Of a stretch of 64,000 nt of DNA, positions 26,023 to 35,180 are shown piece after piece. The stretch is taken from NCBI RefSeq assembly GCF_014205845.1, contig NZ_JACHCR010000004.1, forward strand, positions 186,001-250,000, given 5' to 3'. Below the pieces are notes generated by a model, which was not told the origin of the DNA, made no database searches, and was given only the letters and a program-made list of their open reading frames with translations. Numbering within the stretch: position 1 is the stretch's first letter; every line of letters begins with the position of its first letter. Source of the stretch: Mucilaginibacter cryoferens (lineage in GTDB: Bacteria; Bacteroidota; Bacteroidia; Sphingobacteriales; Sphingobacteriaceae). The position numbers were made by a program, and so were the translations under genes.

Positions 26023-27144
26023 TTAAAAGAATAAACCCGCGGCAATATTATCGGCATAAAGCTTGCCGGTTGGGGTTAAAAAAATGGTGTTGTCTTTTTG
26101 ACTTATCCACTCCTTGTCGAAAAACTCACGTGCCTCAATCTGTAGTTGGTCTGCGGCACCTTTTGCAATGGTGTTAAGCCTGTTCAGATCGAGCCCCCAC
26201 ATGGTACGGATGGAGGTCATGATGTACTCGTTAAGGCGGTTTGCCTCGGTAAGGGTTTCTGTTTCGGCGGGTATTTTGCCGGTGATTATGGCCTTGGTAT
26301 ATTTGGCGTTATTAGCTACGTTCCATTGCCTTACCTCGCCATTATAAGAGTGCGCCGATGGACCTATCCCCAGGTATTTTACGCCTTGCCAGTAATTGGA
26401 GTTATGTTTGGAATAATGCCCGGGCAACGCAAAGTTAGAGATTTCGTAATGCTCAAAACCATGATCGGCCATGGCCTCCATCAGCACCATAAATTGGGCG
26501 GCGCTTTGCTGGTCGTTCATGGGCGGTTGCTTCTTTTTGCTGATAAAAGCTGCCAGGGCAGTTTGTGGCTCCACCGTCATCGAATAGGCCGATATGTGGG
26601 GGATAGCAAGCTCAAACATCTTATCGAGGTTTTGCTTCCACTTGGTATCGGTGAGTAGCGGGTAGCCATATATCAGATCGGCGGTGATGTTTTCGAACCC
26701 CGCATCCTGCACCCTTTTTACTGCCGACTCGGATTCCCGCGCACGGTGCGCTCTATTCATCCAAACCAGGTCTTCATCAAAAAAAGATTGAATGCCTATG
26801 CTAAATCGGTTAACGTCGGTTTGCCTCAAAGCTTTCACCTTAGCAACATCCAAATCATCGGGGTTGGCTTCCAGCGTAATTTCGGCGGTAGATGATACCG
26901 TATGCAGCTCGGTAATGGTGTTGATGAGCAGATGGATCTCATCGGCTTCTAAAACCGAGGGGGTACCGCCGCCAAAATAAATGGTTTCTATTGTTTCGCC
27001 ATTGAGGTAGCTTTTTTGAAGCTTAATTTCGCTTACCAACGCTTGCACCAACTCGTCTTTATATTGAGGCGATGTGCTGAAGTGGAAATCGCAATAATGG
27101 CAAGCCTGTTTGCAAAAAGGAATATGGATATAGATACCTGCCAT
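26023..27144 (-). CDS. hemW: HemW-type radical SAM heme chaperone
   Basis: This 373-residue protein begins MAGIYIHIPFCKQACHYCDF. The radical SAM CxxxCxxC cluster site is C11, C15 and C18. TIYFGGGTPSVLEADEI and SIGIQSFFDEDLVWMNRAH follow as in HemW, and a C-terminal HemN-like region contains IMTSIRTMWGLD. HemW-type proteins lack oxygen-independent coproporphyrinogen oxidase activity and act in heme delivery, which fits the heme-dependent respiration encoded elsewhere in the window. Confidence 0.92.
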   Translation of the reverse strand: MAGIYIHIPFCKQACHYCDFHFSTSPQYKDELVQALVSEIKLQKSYLNGETIETIYFGGGTPSVLEADEIHLLINTITELHTVSSTAEITLEANPDDLDVAKVKALRQTDVNRFSIGIQSFFDEDLVWMNRAHRARESESAVKRVQDAGFENITADLIYGYPLLTDTKWKQNLDKMFELAIPHISAYSMTVEPQTALAAFISKKKQPPMNDQQSAAQFMVLMEAMADHGFEHYEISNFALPGHYSKHNSNYWQGVKYLGIGPSAHSYNGEVRQWNVANNAKYTKAIITGKIPAETETLTEANRLNEYIMTSIRTMWGLDLNRLNTIAKGAADQLQIEAREFFDKEWISQKDNTIFLTPTGKLYADNIAAGLFF

Positions 27145-27164
27145 TGGGAGGCAAAGCTAAGAAA
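27139..27164 (+). repeat. 26-bp direct repeat, left copy (over the hemW start)
   Basis: The sequence TGCCATTGGG followed by AGGCAAAGCTAAGAAA recurs at 29950-29975 with a single mismatch (25 of 26 identical) in the same orientation. Here it covers the hemW start codon and a TAGCTTTG -7 box (minus strand, 27152-27159). Confidence 0.75.
27152..27159 (-). promoter_or_regulatory. -7 promoter box (TAGCTTTG) of hemW
   Basis: This is an exact TAnnTTTG match on the minus strand, ending 7 bases before the hemW ATG at 27144. It predicts a leaderless or nearly leaderless transcript. Confidence 0.4.
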
Positions 27165-27290
27165 GTTTTGCTGTGATATTTTAGGACAATTTGCGCTTTG
27201 GGTCCCTAACTGCGAAATGTGAGAACCTGTATAGCTTGTTTATATAAAAATACTTGTAAGCTGTAATTTTTTAGTGCGCCATGATTCTAA

Positions 27291-27298
27291 TATCTTTA
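27291..27298 (+). promoter_or_regulatory. -7-like box (TATCTTTA) before the LytTR gene
   Basis: This differs from TAnnTTTG by one base and lies 28 bases upstream of the ATG at 27327, a plausible promoter position. Confidence 0.35.
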
Positions 27299-27326
27299 AA
27301 AAGTTAATTCATTCGCAACACGGATC

Positions 27327-28232
27327 ATGAAATTTATAAATTTCGGCACTCAATTTTTTAATAATAAGATTGATTATCCGTTAAGATATCAATCAACGTA
27401 TTTATCCAGAATTGTGTTGATCCAGTTTTTATTAATTTTTGTTACCCTCTACTTATTCAAACCATTTACTGTAAATGTGGCAGAGCAAAAATTTAATTAT
27501 TTAACAATCTGCTGCCTGCATGCACTATCACCTGCATTAATAGTTTACCTGTATGTTAGTACACTTACCCGCTTCAGAAAAAGGCATCTAACAAATGACT
27601 GGACACTAAAAAAAGAATTTTTTCACGTAGCAATTATATTTTTGATTATAGGCTTATCAGGCTTTTTATTACGGGGTGTGATCTACACTAATCCCGACAA
27701 TGTTTCATGGCACTATTTATGGGCAGAAATAAGAAATGCTTATTTAGCAGGCATAGTATTCTGTTTTTATTTAATTTTTACTAAGCTTTATGTTAACTCT
27801 ATCATCGATAAATCTACTGGTTATCATGGTGTTGCGGTTGCGTTAGGGTCTGTAAAACAGGATTTAACTGCGCCCTTAATATTTATTAAAGCACACGTTA
27901 GGATTGACGATTTCTATTTTAAAGCAGAGGACCTGCTTTTTGCCAAAGCAAGTGGTAATTATATTACCTTCACTACCTTCAAAGATGGTTTTTTAAGAAA
28001 TGAACTTAAAAGAATTTCCTTAAAACAATTGGAAATACAACTCGCCGCTTATCCTTATTTATTGCGATGCCATCGCGGTTATTTATTGAATGTTCAGCGG
28101 GTAGTTAAGCTTTCAGGAAATTCACAGGGGTATTTAATTTCATTTGATAGAACAGAAGATAAAGTACCTGTTTCACGGGCATACTTAAATGTGTTTGACC
28201 AGATTTATAAGCAGGCCAATGTAGCCTGTTAA
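27327..28232 (+). CDS. Membrane-bound LytTR-family transcriptional regulator
   Basis: This 301-residue protein has four transmembrane segments in the first 155 residues and a C-terminal LytTR DNA-binding domain from about 195. Blocks include DLLFAKASGNYITFTTFKDG and LLRCHRGYLLNVQRVVKLSG. There is no receiver domain, so the membrane part is the likely input. It is followed after 131 bases by a GT39 gene on the same strand. Base composition is more AT-rich than in the neighbouring hemW gene. Confidence 0.88.
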   Translation: MKFINFGTQFFNNKIDYPLRYQSTYLSRIVLIQFLLIFVTLYLFKPFTVNVAEQKFNYLTICCLHALSPALIVYLYVSTLTRFRKRHLTNDWTLKKEFFHVAIIFLIIGLSGFLLRGVIYTNPDNVSWHYLWAEIRNAYLAGIVFCFYLIFTKLYVNSIIDKSTGYHGVAVALGSVKQDLTAPLIFIKAHVRIDDFYFKAEDLLFAKASGNYITFTTFKDGFLRNELKRISLKQLEIQLAAYPYLLRCHRGYLLNVQRVVKLSGNSQGYLISFDRTEDKVPVSRAYLNVFDQIYKQANVAC

Positions 28233-28363
28233 TTGGTGTCTTTGTCATTCATCACAAAACATAGTTACTCATCACAACCTTTTAGCATAGCCTTTTAGTT
28301 GATGTATTTTTGAAGCGTCGATGCAGCAGTTATTACTGCGGCTTTGGTTTTCTCCATAGAATC

Positions 28364-29884
28364 ATGAAAAACGTAAAAAACACAACTTTAATTATTCTTC
28401 TATTTTGTGTGATAGAGTTAATAGTACACCTGATCGCTGATTATAATTCGGGATTTCACGGGGACGAATTGCTGCACATCGCAACGGGGAACCATCCTGC
28501 CTTTGGTTATATGGAGTTTCCACCAGTAATTGGCTGGCTGGCCTGGATACAGGATCAATTTGGATCAACTTCGGTATTTGTCCACCACATTTTCACCCAC
28601 ATTGCCACCATACTAATTTTGATCCTGATAGGATTAAGTACTGTAGAATTGGGTGGAAAATCGAAAGCGGTTTTTATCGTGCTATTTTGTATCATGATCT
28701 CGCCCGGGTTTGACAGATCACAGCAGTTATTCCAGCCGTTTGTATTCAGCGAACTTTTTTGGGTGCTGGCTTTTTACCTGCTGGTGAGGTTTGTAAAAGG
28801 GGCAAATAACAAAAACTTGTTTTACTTAACTGTTGCTCTCGCATTTGGCTTCTTGAACAAGTACGATATCGTGTTTTTTATAGCGGGGATTTGCAGTCTT
28901 TTCTTTTTTAAAAACACGCAAAAAATATTGTTAAGCAAGCAGGTATGGAAATTTATATTATCCTTCTTTGTTATCGTGGCACCTAATCTATGGTGGCAAT
29001 ATGTGCATGGTTTCCCCATGTTCCAAATGTTTTCGCGCTTATATGAAACCCAACTGGATAAATTGAGCATTGGCGGTGTTTTCGGCGAATTAATAATTGA
29101 CCTTAACCCGGTTACCCTGTTAATATGGCTGCCGGGATTGTTTTATATGTTTAATCGGAAGTCTAAAGCAACCTATCGGCCCTTAGCTGTTTGCATCGCA
29201 TTAACGATACTGTTTCTGGCACTGGCAAAAAGCAAGCATTACTACTTTTTTTCAGCCATTATATTTTTGATCATATTCGGCAGTATCTGGTTCGAGCAAA
29301 TAGTACTGGCATGGCGAAAGTGGCTGTTATATCCTGTTATCGCGCTGTTTATTTTAACAGGGTTGTTCCTGCTGCCATGGGGGTTAATGGTATTGCCTTT
29401 GAACGGTTTTATCAGTGTTTATAAGTTAAAAAAGGAAGAAAATAGGTATCAGATACCTTTTGATGAATACTACACGAAAAGCAAATGGGTGAAAACGATG
29501 ACGGCTATAAAGGCTGTTTATGATAGTTTGCCTGCTAAAGAAAAGCAGGGTTGTTTAATCTGGGGGAAACATTACAGCCAGGCAGGTGCGGTGAATCTGT
29601 TTGGCAGCGCGTATGGTTTACCCAAAGCTTTTTCTTATCATGGTAGTTTTTACTTATGGGCGCCCGGCGGGCAAATGCCCGAAACGGTTATAGCCTTTAC
29701 AAATGGTGAAGCAACTATTGATTTCTTTGAAACCTATTTTAACTCTGTTGTTGCAGTAAAAAAGGTATACAACCCTTATGCGGATTTTGATAAGGATATG
29801 TACCAAACCATTTATATCTGCAAAAGACCCAAACAAAATTTTGATGGGTTAAAAGTGCTTTTCAAGAAAAGGGTTTTTGAGTAA
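28364..29884 (+). CDS. Glycosyltransferase family 39 (ArnT/PMT-like) membrane protein
   Basis: This protein of about 506 residues has at least ten transmembrane segments. The first extracytoplasmic loop has GFHGDELLHIATGNHPAFGY, with the acidic pair typical of GT39/GT83 enzymes that use lipid-linked sugars. It probably glycosylates a lipid or protein on the outer face of the inner membrane. I chose the ATG at 28364 (MKNVKNTTLIIL) over a TTG 54 bases upstream. Confidence 0.85.
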   Translation: MKNVKNTTLIILLFCVIELIVHLIADYNSGFHGDELLHIATGNHPAFGYMEFPPVIGWLAWIQDQFGSTSVFVHHIFTHIATILILILIGLSTVELGGKSKAVFIVLFCIMISPGFDRSQQLFQPFVFSELFWVLAFYLLVRFVKGANNKNLFYLTVALAFGFLNKYDIVFFIAGICSLFFFKNTQKILLSKQVWKFILSFFVIVAPNLWWQYVHGFPMFQMFSRLYETQLDKLSIGGVFGELIIDLNPVTLLIWLPGLFYMFNRKSKATYRPLAVCIALTILFLALAKSKHYYFFSAIIFLIIFGSIWFEQIVLAWRKWLLYPVIALFILTGLFLLPWGLMVLPLNGFISVYKLKKEENRYQIPFDEYYTKSKWVKTMTAIKAVYDSLPAKEKQGCLIWGKHYSQAGAVNLFGSAYGLPKAFSYHGSFYLWAPGGQMPETVIAFTNGEATIDFFETYFNSVVAVKKVYNPYADFDKDMYQTIYICKRPKQNFDGLKVLFKKRVFE

Positions 29885-29949
29885 ATAATTACCAAACTAT
29901 GATGCTGATTAAACACAAAGTATTGAATACCAAAGCATAAATGCGTTTG

Positions 29950-29975
29950 TGCCATTGGAAGGCAAAGCTAAGAAA
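29950..29975 (+). repeat. 26-bp direct repeat, right copy
   Basis: This is the same sequence as at 27139-27164 with one mismatch. The two copies bracket 2.8 kb holding the LytTR and GT39 genes. The surrounding 29885-30089 gap has no other evident feature apart from GC-richer words (CGGTACCTCGG and TGGTACCGAAG) forming a weak inverted repeat. Confidence 0.7.
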
Positions 29976-30089
29976 AACAGTTGGCCTTGTTGTTGTCGTC
30001 AACGGTACCTCGGCTTTAGCATTTGATCTGTTCTTACGCTTTTGGTACCGAAGCGTTGAAAATTGGATTGAGTGTGTTGAGGCTTAAAA

Positions 30090-30962
30090 CTAATTATTAA
30101 AATGATTGATCAGATGTTTCAAACTTGGGTTTGGGCTGTCTTTTCTGTAAAGCATAATAAGCGGAATACTTTCATCACAATTTACTATTGGTACAAATTT
30201 TAATTTTAAGCTGTAGCCCTGGGCAATTGATACGGGCAACAATGAAATACCGAACCCACTTTCTACAAGTCGTAACACCGAATTAAATTGGGTAGCCTGA
30301 TGCAATATATCAGGAACAAAACCGGCTTTAGTGCATAGTGCTAAAAAAGAATCGTAAATTGTTGGACCGCAATCTCTCGAAAACATAATGAATGTTTCAT
30401 TCTGCAAATCTTTTACTTCGATATGATCACATTTTGCAAGCGGATGCTCTTGTGGAACTACCAGTACAAAAGGTTCCTTTAAAATTAGCTTTTCTTCCAG
30501 GTTTTTAGGGTGTAACCAGCTACGTACAAAAGCAATATCTATAATTCCATTACTTAGGGAATGCAACAATGTGAGGTTGGGCTGTTCATCCAGATTAAAG
30601 TAAATATCCGGATACTTTGCCACAAATGATGAAATTAATTTAGGTAAAGAACTATGCATCGTAGCGCCTACATATCCAATTCTAAGCATACCGCTATCTC
30701 CCTTACCTATTATTTTCAACCGTTTCTTTATGGTTTCCATTTGCGTAATCATTTGCCTTGTTTGCACAAGCAGCTCTTCACCTGCCAGGGTAAGCGACAC
30801 CTTTCGCTTGGTACGTTCAAATAAGCTTACACCAAAACTGTCTTCAATTTGCTTGATCATCCGGGTGAGGGGTGGTTGCGAAATATGCAGCCGTTCTGCA
30901 GCTCTGCCAAAGTGAAGTTCTTCTGCTAAAACTATAAAGTAATTTAAATGCCTTAAATCCAT
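30090..30962 (-). CDS. LysR-family transcriptional regulator
   Basis: This 290-residue protein has the N-terminal LysR HTH (MDLRHLNYFIVLAEELHFGRAAERLHISQPPL, residues 1-32). The effector-binding domain spans about 90-288, with GMLRIGYVGATM and ALCTKAGFVPDILHQA. It is divergently transcribed from the RidA-SnoaL gene, with a candidate operator in the shared 91-base gap. It probably controls that gene and itself. Confidence 0.92.
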   Translation of the reverse strand: MDLRHLNYFIVLAEELHFGRAAERLHISQPPLTRMIKQIEDSFGVSLFERTKRKVSLTLAGEELLVQTRQMITQMETIKKRLKIIGKGDSGMLRIGYVGATMHSSLPKLISSFVAKYPDIYFNLDEQPNLTLLHSLSNGIIDIAFVRSWLHPKNLEEKLILKEPFVLVVPQEHPLAKCDHIEVKDLQNETFIMFSRDCGPTIYDSFLALCTKAGFVPDILHQATQFNSVLRLVESGFGISLLPVSIAQGYSLKLKFVPIVNCDESIPLIMLYRKDSPNPSLKHLINHFNN

Positions 30963-30965
30963 ATT

Positions 30966-30982
30966 AATACTATTTAGGTATT
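30966..30982. promoter_or_regulatory. LysR-type operator candidate (T-N11-A palindrome)
   Basis: AATAC-N7-GTATT is a perfect 5-bp dyad that contains the T-N11-A spacing of LysR-type boxes. It lies 4 bases upstream of the lysR ATG and about 70 bases upstream of the divergent RidA-SnoaL start, as expected for autoregulation and target control. Confidence 0.6.
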
Positions 30983-31053
30983 ACTGATTGATAAAAATAG
31001 CATTTTCGGAATTAATTGCCATTGCCTTATTTAGGATTAGTAATATTCAATCA

Positions 31054-31890
31054 ATGAAAAAATTAGGTTTTCTTATTTTATTAATTAATTCGATTTATAC
31101 TATGGCACAGGAAAAACCGGTAAGTGTATTACCATTTAGTAAAATAGTTTCGGCAAATGGTTTGCTGTTTATTTCGGGACAAATAGGAGTTGATTTATCA
31201 ACAGGTAAACCTGTAACAACAAGTTTTGAAGCGGAGGCTAAACAGGTTATGCGTAATTTAGAGAATGCACTTAAAGACGAGGGCCTAAACTGTAATGATT
31301 TGATAAATGTAACTATCTATTTAAAAAATATGAGCAATTACCAGGTTACTAATCAAGTTTATGCTTCATATTTCAATGGTAAATTCCCGGCAAGGGTTTG
31401 CATTGCTGTTGCTGATTTACCATCTCATGCCAATATTGAAATAAGCGGAATTGCTAAAATTTCATCAAGTAGTTCAACGTCAAATAAAGAGGTGATACAA
31501 CAATTTTTGAAAGAAGTACGTTCCGGGCAATATCCGGATAAAGCATCCTTGTATATGGCTGATACCGTATCTGCTCACCAGATGAATGCAGAAGATGAAG
31601 CAACTGTTAAGCGCACTCCCGAAAACTATGCAGAGCATGTTAAGGAGTTTTTGAAAATGTATGGTAATTTTTCTTTTGAAGTTACCGAGTTGATTGCAGA
31701 GCATGATAAAGTTTACGTCCGTTGGAAACAAACGGGAAAGCATCTTGCCGAAATAGATGGACACCCAGCCACCGGAAAACCTTTAACTGAAATTGCCAGT
31801 GTAGTTTACAGGCTTGAAAACGGCAAAATAGCCGAGTATTGGATACAAATAGACCGGTTGGGTTTTGAAAAACAGTTGCAATCCAACTAG
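31054..31890 (+). CDS. Secreted RidA-SnoaL fusion protein
   Basis: This protein of about 278 residues has a signal peptide (MKKLGFLILLINSIYTMAQ). A RidA/YjgF domain covers about 22-130, with FISGQIGVDLSTGK and FPARVCIAVADLPSHANIEI, including the conserved Arg of RidA enamine deaminases. A SnoaL/NTF2-like domain covers about 145-275, with KVYVRWKQTGKH and GKPLTEIASVVYRLENGKIAEYW. RidA deaminates reactive enamines; SnoaL-like domains bind or convert small hydrophobic compounds. The fusion and the export signal are both unusual. The upstream ATG at 30988 would add residues with no sense. It is likely controlled by the divergent LysR protein. Confidence 0.85.
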   Translation: MKKLGFLILLINSIYTMAQEKPVSVLPFSKIVSANGLLFISGQIGVDLSTGKPVTTSFEAEAKQVMRNLENALKDEGLNCNDLINVTIYLKNMSNYQVTNQVYASYFNGKFPARVCIAVADLPSHANIEISGIAKISSSSSTSNKEVIQQFLKEVRSGQYPDKASLYMADTVSAHQMNAEDEATVKRTPENYAEHVKEFLKMYGNFSFEVTELIAEHDKVYVRWKQTGKHLAEIDGHPATGKPLTEIASVVYRLENGKIAEYWIQIDRLGFEKQLQSN

Positions 31891-32001
31891 ATACCGTTAT
31901 TGGCACCGGGTTATACTCCACAAAGGAGCCTAATGCCACTGGTTGCACATCACAACGGTCTGCTGTTATTTGCTCGCCATTTGGCCCCAACGTAACCTCA
32001 A

Positions 32002-34527
32002 CTATTTAGCAGCCTCAATAGCTCCGGGAGGGTTTTGGTTTGAATTGCCGGTGTTGCCCGGTTTTTGTTCGGTACCAAAGCCGCCTGGAAAATTAACCTG
32101 GATGTCTTTTTGGCCTTGCGGTATTTCTACACCTTCTTTATCAAATGCTATATAAATGGCACGCATTACACCGCTTTTTAAACTCTGCCATTTAGAGATC
32201 TCGGCAGCCCAGAACAAAGCTCTGAACTCAATGGCCGAATCGCTGAAGTTATTGAGAAAAACAGATGGGGCAGGGGTTTTCATAATATCATCATTACCTT
32301 TTATAATGGTATTCAAAATATCCTCAACTTTAATAACATCAGAACCATATGCAACACGGATTATAAGTTCGACCCGGCGATTATTGTTGGTAAGCGTCCA
32401 GTTAACTACGTGTTGAGATATCAGATCGCCATTGGGTACAATTAGCTCCGAGCCGTCGCCACATTCTATCTTGCTCGATCGGATGCCTATCTCCTTAATA
32501 GTGCCCGATTTGCCGCTTACTTCAATAATATCACCCACCTGTACCGGTTTTTCAAAGGCCAGTATTACGCCCGATACCAGGTTGTTTACTATGTTTTGTA
32601 AACCAAAACCAATACCCACACCCAATGCGCCAATAACAATAGTTACCCTATCCATGGGGATGCCAGCGGCTGTAATAGCCACAAAAAAGCCCACCACAAA
32701 AATGGTTAGGCGGATAAGTAATATCGACGACCTGGTTTTTTTGGCTTGCGGCGTAAGTTTGGTTTGCTGGCCGGCAAAATCGTAAAAGTAGCTTATAATG
32801 CGGGCTACCAGGCCCGAGATCCATATCACAACAATAAATACCAGTATGCTTTTAAAAGTAAAAGCAGTACTGCTCACTTTGTGCGGAGAGTTTAAAAAAT
32901 CATTAGCCTGATCATATAAAAAATCATCAATAGCCAGGTTTTTGGCTAAAGCTACAAGCCACAATATGCCCGTAATTTTAACTAAAAAGCCTTTTGATTT
33001 CTTTTGCAGTTCCTTAAAGTCCAGAAATGAGGTTAAGCTATTATCAGATTTTTTGTTGCCCTCTAATTGTAAAAACAGGCTTTCCATTAGTATTTGCAAT
33101 AGCAAATAAAAGCCCATAGCCAGGCATATGTTTAACGTGGCGCTAACACCTACTATTTTAGCCAGGCTAAACCGGCCCGTAATGTTTAGCAACGCCGACG
33201 CGGTTTGCAGGCCTATAAATACCTTCAGTATAAGTTTTATGTAAGGTGGATATTGATCTGCCGACAACTTTAATTGCTTCAGAAACTGTATCGAATAATA
33301 AATAAGAGAACCGGATATCAGCAACAGCACAATTCTGTCGGCATAGGTTATCATCACCATTAAGCTGCTTATGCAATAGAAAAACGCGGCAATAAACAGT
33401 ACCGCCCAAAGTTTAAATAAGGGCCTTGGCCAGTTGTTTTTTATGAGCAGGCCCATGCTTGCCATCATAGTTAATAGCATGGTATTTACAAATGCCTGTG
33501 AAGGATGATTGTACAAATAGGGCGCTACGATGCTAAAAAGTGTTAATGCAGATAGGTAAGGGTACTTTACTATATAGTTTGTTTGATCAAAAATGCTGTT
33601 ATGTTCGGTATTTGTACGCGCTATTTTTTTGCGGCTACTGTATATCCATACAAAAAATGAGACCAGTATTAACAGGTTACCCACGTGGCCAACGAAGTTG
33701 GCTTTGTTGGTTAAAAAATATGCATACAATAAATAGCTTAAGCGAACGGTTTTAGATAGCGCGGTATCTAACTCTGCCGAATTTTTAATTTGATCCATGT
33801 TCCAGATAAAGCCATACTCGTTGGTGAGCGCTTTAATGGTAAAGTCGTGTATCTTAAGGTCAATCCGGTCGTCAAGGTCAATCAGCAGGATGGATAAGGC
33901 CGATACCCTGTTTTCTAAAAGCCCTATTTTTACAATTGATTTTTCGGCGCTGCTATCTAAGCTTTTCCATTTTTTATCAAGGTCTTGTATCTGTATAAAG
34001 CATTTAACCCGCAGGCTGCTATCCGCAGGGGCCGAACGCAAACCAGTGTCTGCTTTAAAATCTGAAACTTTGTTACGGATATCGTCCAGCTGGTCGTTAT
34101 AAACAGATATCTCATCTTCCCAGGAGTTCATCTGGTCTTTTAGGTGATCTATCATCCCTCTGATGGTAACCAGGTTGCTCAGGGTAGATGATTTATCGAT
34201 AGTATTGCGCATTGACCCCATGCGTTTCTCTAATGGAGGCAGTTGCTGGCTTATCTCCAAAGTATCAAATCCGCGAGACAGATCTGAGTTAGTTTCTACA
34301 AATGAAGTTGTATAATCTTCAATTTTACCAAGCAGAATGTTTACAGATCCATTCCCGTTTTTAAACGACCGGATGACCGAGTCTCGTCGCAAAACTTTAG
34401 CCCGCAAAGAGTCTCTCATCGATAGATGACCTTTTCTCTTCTTTGCCTGTGCAGCACAATCCTGTGTAAACGCCTGTACAGCAATTAAAATAATAAAGCT
34501 GAGTTTAAGTAGATTTCGCATCATCAA
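32002..34527 (-). CDS. Large MscS-family mechanosensitive channel
   Basis: This 841-residue protein has a signal peptide (about 1-27) and a periplasmic coiled-coil region (about 40-240). About ten transmembrane segments follow, then the MscS core (about 600-790) with GALGVGIGFGLQNIVNNLVSG, EKPVQVGDIIEVSG and IVPNGDLISQHVVNWT. The layout resembles MscK/YbiO-type channels. It protects against hypo-osmotic shock in the inner membrane. It is likely transcribed alone. Confidence 0.92.
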   Translation of the reverse strand: MMMRNLLKLSFIILIAVQAFTQDCAAQAKKRKGHLSMRDSLRAKVLRRDSVIRSFKNGNGSVNILLGKIEDYTTSFVETNSDLSRGFDTLEISQQLPPLEKRMGSMRNTIDKSSTLSNLVTIRGMIDHLKDQMNSWEDEISVYNDQLDDIRNKVSDFKADTGLRSAPADSSLRVKCFIQIQDLDKKWKSLDSSAEKSIVKIGLLENRVSALSILLIDLDDRIDLKIHDFTIKALTNEYGFIWNMDQIKNSAELDTALSKTVRLSYLLYAYFLTNKANFVGHVGNLLILVSFFVWIYSSRKKIARTNTEHNSIFDQTNYIVKYPYLSALTLFSIVAPYLYNHPSQAFVNTMLLTMMASMGLLIKNNWPRPLFKLWAVLFIAAFFYCISSLMVMITYADRIVLLLISGSLIYYSIQFLKQLKLSADQYPPYIKLILKVFIGLQTASALLNITGRFSLAKIVGVSATLNICLAMGFYLLLQILMESLFLQLEGNKKSDNSLTSFLDFKELQKKSKGFLVKITGILWLVALAKNLAIDDFLYDQANDFLNSPHKVSSTAFTFKSILVFIVVIWISGLVARIISYFYDFAGQQTKLTPQAKKTRSSILLIRLTIFVVGFFVAITAAGIPMDRVTIVIGALGVGIGFGLQNIVNNLVSGVILAFEKPVQVGDIIEVSGKSGTIKEIGIRSSKIECGDGSELIVPNGDLISQHVVNWTLTNNNRRVELIIRVAYGSDVIKVEDILNTIIKGNDDIMKTPAPSVFLNNFSDSAIEFRALFWAAEISKWQSLKSGVMRAIYIAFDKEGVEIPQGQKDIQVNFPGGFGTEQKPGNTGNSNQNPPGAIEAAK

Positions 34528-35180
34528 TTATACGTATTAGTTACGGTTGATATTTTATCGAGAGTAAAATTGTTTCAGTAAACTGATTGTATTAAGGATA
34601 AGTAAGTTACCTATATCATCTAATTTTGGGGCGTAATTTTTATCTAAAGCAAAACACAAAACATTCCCTCTTAAATTTTACCTCTACTATTTGGGTTGAA
34701 TATTTTAAATTAAATAATTGTGTTTTTAACACTTTTTAAATTTTATTTATACTTTAGTACTTCAATAAACCGAACTTGAATTTAAACAGTTGACAGGCTT
34801 GAGCAAAAGCTCAGCCATCAATTACCATACTTAAAATTAATTTTTATCTATCTAAATATATACTCAGGTGATATATGTTGATGTTTTGCTTTAATTAAAG
34901 CTAAGGGATGATGTATCATTTAAACAAGGATTTAGGCAGAGACGTTGCTGTTCATAAAATCAGATGAAGATAGCTTTAATTAAAATAGTGTGTTTTTAAC
35001 AATAAAAAATAATTATATATTCTTTCTGATTGTTGTTTTAAAGGTTAATATCTGCTGTTATGAAAAGAAGCGCGCCAATTATAAGATTTAGCTACAGTGT
35101 TGACGTTTTTAAAGCGGCTTAATTTCAGTACAGAAATTTGAAGAGTAATTATATAAAAATACGAGCATCTAATTAAGTTA
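34528..35180. promoter_or_regulatory. Long AT-rich control region upstream of the arabinofuranosidase gene
   Basis: This 653-base gap has no supported gene. It holds a perfect 14-bp palindrome, GCTTTAATTAAAGC (34888-34901), with a related half, GCTTTAATTAAAA, at 34973-34985. A 13-mer, TGTGTTTTTAACA, occurs twice (34719-34731 and 34989-35001). A TACTTTAG -7-like box lies near 34751. A 20-codon frame (35059-35121) could be an upstream ORF. The function of these elements is not established. Confidence 0.35.

Noticed and set aside
28310..28363. Extended TTG start for the GT39 gene
   Set aside because: The extension is Cys/Arg-rich and unlike a signal or membrane start; the ATG at 28364 leads straight into the first transmembrane segment.
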